This document shows positions 23,618 through 30,700 of a stretch of DNA of 38,138 nucleotides, in pieces. This stretch comes from Cellulomonas cellasea. Lineage in GTDB: Bacteria; Actinomycetota; Actinomycetes; Actinomycetales; Cellulomonadaceae. The stretch lies in the NCBI RefSeq assembly GCF_030372105.1, contig NZ_JAUDBQ010000025.1, forward strand, positions 1 through 38,138, written 5' to 3'. Numbering within the stretch: position 1 is the stretch's first letter; the number at the start of each line of letters is the position of its first letter. The notes below the pieces were generated by a model. That model did no database searches and was not told where the DNA came from. It worked only from the letters and a program-made list of their open reading frames with translations. The position numbers and the translations under genes are program-made.

Positions 23618-24798
23618 CCGGTCGCCACCATCGAGGCGGCGATGCCCACCCGGTCCAGGGCGACGGCCAACGCGCCGCGGACCTCGGCCGCCGCGCCGAG
23701 CTCGGAGGCGACGACCTCCACCGGGCCGGCGGTGCTGGGCACTGTGCGCTGCTCGAGCATGGTGCGCAGCGGCTCGAGCAGCAGGGCGCCAGCCTGGGCG
23801 AGCCGCCCGCCGACCACCACCAGGTCGGGGTCGAACAGGTTGCAGACGTTCGCGGCGGCGAAGCCCAGGTGGCGGCCCGCGTCGGAGATGACGCGCCGGC
23901 AGCCGGGGTCGCCGTCATGCGCGCGCGCGATCACGTCTGGCAGGGTGAGGCTGCCGTGGCTGGCCTGCAGCATGCCGAGCAATACGGGAGCCCCGACGAA
24001 CGTCTCCAGGCAGCCGCGGTTGCCGCAGCGGCAGATCGGGCCGTTCTCGTCGATGGTCACGTGGCCGATCTCCCCGGCGGTGCCGGACCGGCCGTGGTAG
24101 AGCCGCCCGCCGATCACCAGGCCGCCGCCGACGCCGTGCGAGACCCGCAGGTAGAGGACGTTCTCGTGGCCGCGCGCGGCGCCGAGCCGCACCTCGGCCA
24201 GCGCGCCCAGGTTGGCGTCGTTGTCCACGTGGACGGGAACGCCGATGCGGTGCTCGAGCACCTCGGGCACCGCCACGCCGTCCCAGCCGCGCAGCATGCC
24301 GAGGGTGGAGACCTGCCCGGTGCGCACGTCCACGGGGGCGGGCACGCCCACGCCCACGGCCAGCACCTCGCTCATGCTGGCCTCGAGCGACTCGACCATC
24401 TCGGTGAGCAGCAGCGCCGCGCGGTCCAGCCCGGCGTCGGCGCGGTGGTCCGGTGGCAGCGGCATGCGCTGCTCGGCGACGATGCGGTGTGCGACGTCCG
24501 CGAGCGCGACCCGCAGGGACCGGGTGCCGAAGTGCACGCCGGCCACGAGTCCGAGGTTGCGCGCGAGGGTGACCTGCTGGGCGCGCCGGCCGCTGCGCGA
24601 GGTGGGGGCGGTGTGCAGGACGCCGGCGCCGGTGAGCTCCTTGACGATGTTCGACACGGTCGCCGGGGACAGCCCTGTCACCCCGGCCAGCTCGACCTGC
24701 GTGAGAGAGCCACGCTGCTGGACCGCATTCACGATCCGGGCTCGGTTGGCTTCACGCAGTGAAGTTTGAGAGCCCGGCGTCACCCGGTCTGTGCCCAC
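23614..24798 (-). CDS. ROK-family transcriptional regulator (XylR/Rok7B7-like)
   Basis: Sugar-responsive repressor or activator, 394 residues. An N-terminal winged helix (about 20-75: SLTQVELAGVTGLSPATVSNIVKEL) is joined to a ROK sugar-kinase-like domain. The ROK zinc motif CRCGNRGCLE is complete, as are the VGVPAPVD and GTAGEIGHVT motifs. It leads the operon for xylF-xylG-xylH with a 4-nt overlap, so it probably controls itself and the importer. The GTG at 24798 is chosen because TACAGT sits 8 bases ahead (leaderless geometry). GTG at codon 6 is an alternative. A palindrome CTTCAC-TGC-GTGAAG lies inside the first codons and could be an operator or chance. Confidence 0.88.
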   Translation of the reverse strand: MGTDRVTPGSQTSLREANRARIVNAVQQRGSLTQVELAGVTGLSPATVSNIVKELTGAGVLHTAPTSRSGRRAQQVTLARNLGLVAGVHFGTRSLRVALADVAHRIVAEQRMPLPPDHRADAGLDRAALLLTEMVESLEASMSEVLAVGVGVPAPVDVRTGQVSTLGMLRGWDGVAVPEVLEHRIGVPVHVDNDANLGALAEVRLGAARGHENVLYLRVSHGVGGGLVIGGRLYHGRSGTAGEIGHVTIDENGPICRCGNRGCLETFVGAPVLLGMLQASHGSLTLPDVIARAHDGDPGCRRVISDAGRHLGFAAANVCNLFDPDLVVVGGRLAQAGALLLEPLRTMLEQRTVPSTAGPVEVVASELGAAAEVRGALAVALDRVGIAASMVATG

Positions 24799-24806
24799 AG
24801 AAGCGA

Positions 24807-24812
24807 ACTGTA
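24807..24812 (-). promoter_or_regulatory. -10 box for the ROK-xylFGH operon
   Basis: TACAGT on the minus strand, 8 bases before the GTG start of the regulator, suits a leaderless transcript starting near 24798. No good -35 was found. It lies in the 59-base gap after the glutaminase stop. Confidence 0.5.
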
Positions 24813-24857
24813 CACAGCCCTCGATCCACAGATTAAAGGCGTGTCCTCCGGCTCAAC

Positions 24858-25835
24858 TCACCCCTTGGCCAGTGCGGACAGTGGCGGGTCGCCCGCGCCT
24901 GGCACCTTGTACAGGCTCAGGTCCAGGCGCTGCGCGACCTGCGCCACCGCCGCCATGCCGCGCACGCTGTTGCCGACTGGGTCGAGTGGGGGCGAGAACG
25001 CCGCGATGGCGAGCTTGCCGGGGGCCACCGACAGCACTCCCCCGCCGACCCCGCTCTTGCCCGGCAGGCCCACCGTGTACGCCCAATCGCCCGACGACGT
25101 GTACAGGCCCTCCATCGTCATCTCCGCCAGCATGTGCGGCACCAGCTCGGCGGCCACCACACGCTCCTGGGTCACGGGGTTCATCCCGCCCGCCGCGAGG
25201 GTCGCCCCCATCGTGGCCAGGTCCTTGGTGGAGACGAGGGTGGAGCACTGCCGGGTGTAGACGTCGCAGGCCTCCATCGGGTCGGAGTACATCGCGCCGC
25301 CGCTGTACAGCAGCCATGCGATGGCCCGGTTGTGGAAGTTCGTCGTCTGCTCCGAGTGGTTGACCTCGGGGCTGAGCTGGATCTTCCGGCCAGCGAACGC
25401 CTGCTGCGTCTCGAGGATGCGCTGCCAGCGCTGCTCGGCGCCCTCCGCCTTCACGAGGCTCGCCGACGACATCGCCCCGGCGTTGACCAGCGGGCTCAGC
25501 GGCTTGTCGTTGTGCAGCTCCAAGGCCATCACCGAGTTGAACGGCAGGCCTGTGGGGTCGGCGCCGATCTTCTGGTGGAACGCCTCCGGCCCCACGTCGG
25601 CCATCGCCCGGGCCATCGTGAACACCTTGGAGATCGACTCGAGGGCGAACTCGAAGTCCGCGTCGCCGGCCGAGTGCACCTCGCCCTCGGCTGTGACGAC
25701 GGCGACCCCGAAGAGCGAGGAGTCCACCGAGGCCAGGTAGGGGATGTAGCTGGCGTTCGCCCCGCCCTGCAACCCGGCGTTGTCCCGGTGCGCGGCGTCG
25801 ACAGCCGCCTGGATGCTCTGCGCGTCGAGAGCCAT
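24858..25835 (-). CDS. glsA: Glutaminase
   Basis: Serine-dependent hydrolysis of glutamine to glutamate and ammonia, 325 residues, cytoplasmic. The beta-lactamase-like catalytic pair is Ser67 and Lys70 in ESISKVF. Other family blocks are PFNSVMALE, PLSPLVNAGAM, the NHSEQTTNFHNRAIAWLL stretch, GGMNPVT and VGLPGKSGVGGG. The ATG at 25835 is preceded by GGGAAGGA and gives the normal family length; the longer upstream frame is ignored. It lies 43 bases downstream of a GadC-like antiporter. Glutaminase plus GadC is the known glutamine-dependent acid-resistance pair in Escherichia coli: ammonia formed inside takes up protons and glutamate is exchanged. Confidence 0.94.
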   Translation of the reverse strand: MALDAQSIQAAVDAAHRDNAGLQGGANASYIPYLASVDSSLFGVAVVTAEGEVHSAGDADFEFALESISKVFTMARAMADVGPEAFHQKIGADPTGLPFNSVMALELHNDKPLSPLVNAGAMSSASLVKAEGAEQRWQRILETQQAFAGRKIQLSPEVNHSEQTTNFHNRAIAWLLYSGGAMYSDPMEACDVYTRQCSTLVSTKDLATMGATLAAGGMNPVTQERVVAAELVPHMLAEMTMEGLYTSSGDWAYTVGLPGKSGVGGGVLSVAPGKLAIAAFSPPLDPVGNSVRGMAAVAQVAQRLDLSLYKVPGAGDPPLSALAKG

Positions 25836-25878
25836 GAGCGCGTCCTTCCCTAGTGCTATGAGCGGTCGTCGAGGGACG

Positions 25879-27537
25879 TCAGTGCTGCTCGTCCGGGTGG
25901 GGCGGCTCGCCCTCGCCACGGTGGCGCGGCGGCGTGGATGGGCCCTGCGCGTCGGCCCCGGTCGCGGCGCCGCCGCCCTGGGCGCCGGCCTGCGCCTGCG
26001 CGCTCCGCAGCAGCTCGGGCGTCGGCACCGAGGACTCCGACACCACGCCCGGGTGGCCGCCCTCGATCTGCCACGTGAATGGCGCGAAGTCGTCGTCCTG
26101 CTGCCGCCAGTGGGGCTTGCGCACCGCGTAGATGACCAGCGGGATGGCGACGAACACGATGGCGAGCCCGAGGAGGAATCCGACGTACGTGGTCGGCGAT
26201 CCGGTCGGCACCTGGCTGGGCGGGAAGAAGCTGAAGAAGAACGCCAGCGCCGACGCGACGAACCCCGCGCCGCCGATCAGCCACATGCCCACGGCTCCGC
26301 CGGGGATCTTGTAGGGGCGTGGTCGGTTGGGCTGGCTGTACCTGAGGTAGAGCGCCGCCCCGAACATCAGCAGGTACATCACCAGGTACAGGATCGACGC
26401 GAGCTGGCTGAGGATCTGGTACGCCGACTGCACCGACGGCAGCAGCACGAACGCCGCCGAGAGCAACGTCACGATGCCCGCCTGCGCGATCAGGATGTGC
26501 GTGGCCATGCCCTGCTTGTTCGTGACCTGCCAGAACCGTGGCAAGTAGCCTGCCTTGGCCACGCTCAGCAGACCACTCGAGGGGCCGGACACCCACGTCA
26601 CCACGCCCGCGAACACGCCGATCGCGAGCGCCACCGCCACGATCGGCGCCGCCCACTCGACACCCGCCCAGCGGAAGACGTCGGTGAACGTCGTCAGCAG
26701 GCTCTGGGTCAGGTTGATCTCGGACTGCGGCACCACGAACGCGATGGCCAGCGTCCCCAGCACGAAGATGATCACGGTGCCCAGGGCCGCGATGCCGATG
26801 GCGATCGGATAGTTCCGGGAGGCGTTCTTGACCTCCTTCACATGGATCGCGTTCATCTCCATACCGGCGTAGAAGAGGAAGATGCTCGCGGCGAGCACCA
26901 CGTTGGAGAAGTTCCCGAAGTCGGGGATCAGCTCGCCCCAGCCCATCTTGATCTGCGAGGGGTTGCCAGCGAAGACGTAGCTGAACCCCAGCACGATGAG
27001 GAGGGCCGCGGGGATGATCGTGCCGATCAACCCGCCCCACTTGGCCACGCGGGAGAACGCCTGGGCGCCGCGCATGGCGATGAACGTGGCCAGCCAGTAC
27101 ACGGCGAGCACCACCAGCAGGATGTACGCCCGGTTCGAGGACAGCCGCTCGGCGAACGATGTGTTGTCGTCGGTGTACGCCAGCGCCGTGGCGCCGAACG
27201 TGAGCACCGTCGGGAACCAGACGCTGACCTCGATGAAGAGCACGAACATGGCGACGAACGCCCAGCGCCCGCCGAACGCCTCCCCCACCCACCGGAACAC
27301 CCCGCCGCGCTCCGGCCAGCCGGTGGCGAGCTCTGCTGCCACCAAGGAGACCGGGACGAGGAAGAACACCGCCGCGAAGAGGTAGTAGAAGATCGAGCCC
27401 AGTCCGTACTCGGCCTCCGACGGGAGCCCGCGCAGGCTCACCACCGCCACGATGTTCATCATCGCGAGCGCGAAGATCGAGATGGTGGCCTTCTGGGGCA
27501 CGCTCTTCTTGGCAGGTGCCGATTGTTGCGCCGTCAT
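25879..27537 (-). CDS. GadC-like amino acid antiporter (APC superfamily)
   Basis: Glutamate/glutamine/GABA-type antiporter of the inner membrane, 552 residues with about 12 membrane segments. It has the APC start (FALAMMNIVAVVSLRGLPSEAEYG), PERGGVFRWVGEAFGGRW after helix 2, and the FYAGMEMNAIHVKEVKNASRNYP region in helix 6, as in GadC. The last roughly 75 residues are hydrophilic and His/Pro/Glu-rich; in GadC a C-terminal plug closes the path at neutral pH, and this tail may do the same. GAGGAG precedes the ATG. It is first in a likely operon with the glutaminase. No glutamate decarboxylase is in the window, so the exact exchange partner is unclear. Confidence 0.87.
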   Translation of the reverse strand: MTAQQSAPAKKSVPQKATISIFALAMMNIVAVVSLRGLPSEAEYGLGSIFYYLFAAVFFLVPVSLVAAELATGWPERGGVFRWVGEAFGGRWAFVAMFVLFIEVSVWFPTVLTFGATALAYTDDNTSFAERLSSNRAYILLVVLAVYWLATFIAMRGAQAFSRVAKWGGLIGTIIPAALLIVLGFSYVFAGNPSQIKMGWGELIPDFGNFSNVVLAASIFLFYAGMEMNAIHVKEVKNASRNYPIAIGIAALGTVIIFVLGTLAIAFVVPQSEINLTQSLLTTFTDVFRWAGVEWAAPIVAVALAIGVFAGVVTWVSGPSSGLLSVAKAGYLPRFWQVTNKQGMATHILIAQAGIVTLLSAAFVLLPSVQSAYQILSQLASILYLVMYLLMFGAALYLRYSQPNRPRPYKIPGGAVGMWLIGGAGFVASALAFFFSFFPPSQVPTGSPTTYVGFLLGLAIVFVAIPLVIYAVRKPHWRQQDDDFAPFTWQIEGGHPGVVSESSVPTPELLRSAQAQAGAQGGGAATGADAQGPSTPPRHRGEGEPPHPDEQH

Positions 27538-27752
27538 GGGAACTCCTCGCGGTTCGCTCCGGTGATCGGAGCTCAGGAGAGGTGCTGTCGTTCTCGCCGA
27601 GACGTGGGCGGTATTCGGTGCGGGGCGGCTGGGACTCGGCCACCCGCGCCGGGGCGCGCTGTTGGCCTCAGGCTACGTCGCACATCCCGATCGGACAGCG
27701 CGAGGCCCCGGCGCCCCCGCGCCAGACCGGCCCCCGGGCCGCGACCGGCCGC

Positions 27753-30700
27753 TCAGTGGCGCCCCGTGGAACGCTTCTCCACCAGCACCGCGACGGTGCG
27801 GGCCGGGACGGTGACCGTCCCCGTCCTCGCGTCCCACGTCGTCTGGCGCACCACCGGGTCTGAGCCCTTGGCCTGCACCGGGGAGAGCGCGTGGCGCCGT
27901 CCCGCGAGCTCGGGCAGGACCTGGGTGACGGCCTCGTCGGAGGCGTTGAAGACGACCAGCACCCCGTCGAGGCTCTTGTCCACGTCCGCGCCGCTCCCCC
28001 GGCGCTGATCGTCCACGTGCATGACGATCACGCCGGGCGCCGCATCGGGTCCGCTGCCCGGGAACGTCACCTTCTGCTGGATGAGCTCCGCGTCGCCGAG
28101 CCGGAACAGCGGCGTCGAGAAGCGCAGCCGCAGCAGGTCGAGGGCGCCCGCCTCCGCCGCCGCGATGTCCTGGGGCGTCGGCTTGAGCGTCGGGTCGCCC
28201 AGCAGCGCCTTCTGGAAGGGCCACAGGTCGGCGTTCTCCTGCTCGGGCGGCAGCCCGCGGCCGAACCCGTTGTCCTGGCCCGCCAGGTCCAGGTGGTTGA
28301 ACCAGTCGCCCGAGTCGTAGGAGTTGCGGTCGAGCGACTTGCTCCGCAGCAGCTCCGCGCCGGCGTGCCAGAAGGAGGGCGTCTGCGCGAGGGCCGTGGT
28401 GGCCAGCGACACCGTGTTCATCCGCACCCGGTCGCCCATCGCCGTGTCGCGCGGGAGCTTGTGGGTGAGCGCGTCGAACAGCGTCTCGTTGTCGTGGGCG
28501 TCGACGTAGGTGACGACCTCCTCCGGGGAGTCGGCGTAGCCGGCGGGCTGCCCGTTGTAGTCGAGCTCGGCGCCGGTGCGCACCTCGCCGTCGCTGGCCA
28601 GGAAGGCGAAGTCGCGCAGGTTGCCGGCGAGGCCCAGTCGCACCAGGTCGGCCTGGTGCTGCACGCGTGCGAGCTGCTGCTCGGCGCTGCCGTTGACGGA
28701 GGCGCCGTTCGGATCCGTCGCCGAGCCAGAGCCGAAGCCTTGGAGGCGGGGGTCCTCGTCGAAGGGGCCGCCGCCGCGCACCGCGTCGCGCAGCCGGTCG
28801 CTGAACGTGCCGATGCCCGTGCCGCCGAGCTGGCCCTGCGTGGCCTGGGTGAACAGCCGGTTGTCGGCCACCTCGCCGAAGTTCCAGCCCTCGCCGTACA
28901 GGTAGACCGCCGAGCCGTCCACGCCGTCGCGGCGCGGCGTGAGCTTGTCGAGCGCGGCGCGCACCGCGGCCATCGTCTCCACCGAGTGGTGGCCCATCAG
29001 GTCGAAGCGGAAGCCGTCGACCTTGTAGTCCCGTGCCCACGTGACCACGGAGTCGACCATCATCTTCTGGGCCATCGCGTGCTCGGTGGCCACGTTCTGG
29101 CAGCAGGTGGACGTCTCCACGGCGCCCGCGAGGTTGAGCCGGTGGTAGTAGCCGGGCACCACGCGGTCGAGCACCGAGGTGGCCGCCTGGCCGCTGGCGG
29201 TCGTGTGGTTGAAGACCTGGTCGAGCACCACCTGCAGTCCGTCGGCGTGCAGGGCTCCCACCATCGTGCGGAACTCCGCCACCCGGGCGCCGCCGTCGGC
29301 GTCTCGCGCATACGAGCCCTCGGGGGTGGTCCAGTGGAACGGGTCGTAGCCCCAGTTGAAGGCGTCGTCCGCCGCGACGGCCGCCACGCGTGACTGCTGC
29401 TCGGTCGAGTCCGGCGCGAACGACGCGAGGTCGCCCTCCGGCGCCTGCTGCGCGTCACGGTCCTCCTCGATCGTGGCGAGGTCGAACGTCGGCAGCAGGT
29501 GCACCGTCGTCAGGCCCGCCCGTTGCAGCTGGCGGAGCTGCGCGCGGCCCGCGCCGTTCGCCGCGAACGCCCCGTACGTGCCGCGCAACCCCTCGGGCAC
29601 CGTGGCGTCGGAGGCGGAGAAGTCCCGCACATGCAGCTCGTAGATCGTCTGGTCGACGGGACGCACCACCGGCTGCTTGGCCTTCGCCCACTGCCGGGGC
29701 TGGAAGGCCGGGTCGTCGAGGTCGACCAGCACCGAGTGCGTCGAGTTGGTGGTCAGCGCCACCGAGTACGGGTCGGTGACCGCGTTCACCTCGACGGCGT
29801 CGGTGGCGGGGACGTACACCGTGACCTCGTAGCGGTAGGCCGACCCGGCCCACGACCGCTCCCCCCGCGCCGTCCAGGAGCCGTCCGCCTGGCGCCGCGT
29901 CGGCACCCGCACCGGGTCCCCGCTGACATCGGTCCCGGGCCAGAGCAGCAGGTCGACCTTGCGGGCTGTGGGCGCCCACAGCGCCATCGACGGGCGCCCC
30001 TTCTCCCAGGTGACGCCGAGGTCCCGGTCGGCGGCGGCCTGCGCGTAGAGGTCGTCCAGCACGCCCGCGATCTGCACCCCGGACGCGGCGTGCAGCTCGC
30101 CGTCGGCGCCGCGCTGGGTGACGAGCAGCTCGCCGCCGGCCAGTCCCTCGAGGTCGGACCGGGTGAGGCCCTCGGGCAGGCGCAACGCCAGATGGCCCGC
30201 GAGCGCGGGGAACCGGGCGAGCTGATCGGCGGACAGGCCCGCCGGGTCGAGTGCCAGCTCGTGCTCGTCGCCACCAGTGACCGCGCCGTCGGCGACGTCG
30301 AGCCCGCCATCGGGCGATGCGTGCAGCCGGAACTCGAGGGACTCGGGCGCCGAGCCCGCGGGGACCCAGGTCGCAGGCCAGGCGAGTGTCCTCGCATCGA
30401 TCCAGTGTCCCTGCGCCTCCCCGAGGCCGGGCGTCGGGGGGTCGGTGACATCAATGGTCAGCAGGTGCGTGGCGAGGACGTAGGTGAAGGTCACGGGCTT
30501 GCCTCCCGGAGCGGCGAACGGGATGTTCGCGCCGTCGCGCGCCCCGCCTGCCCCGTAATTCTCTGCCCAGGAGAGGTTGTGGGCGACCTTGGCCTCGTAC
30601 ACCCCAGCCGGCAGCGCCGCCGTGGTGAAGGTGTACGCGCCGTCGCCGTCCGGATCCTGCAGCCAGGTGGCCAGGCAGTCCGGCGCCCAGTCCGCCGCGC

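Noticed and set aside
27541-27752. Gap between the amylopullulanase stop and the GadC-like start, searched for a terminator and promoter
   Set aside because: Only the RBS of the antiporter is clear. GC-rich partial inverted repeats (such as GCGCTGT at 27656 and ACAGCGC at 27695) have long loops and no T-run.
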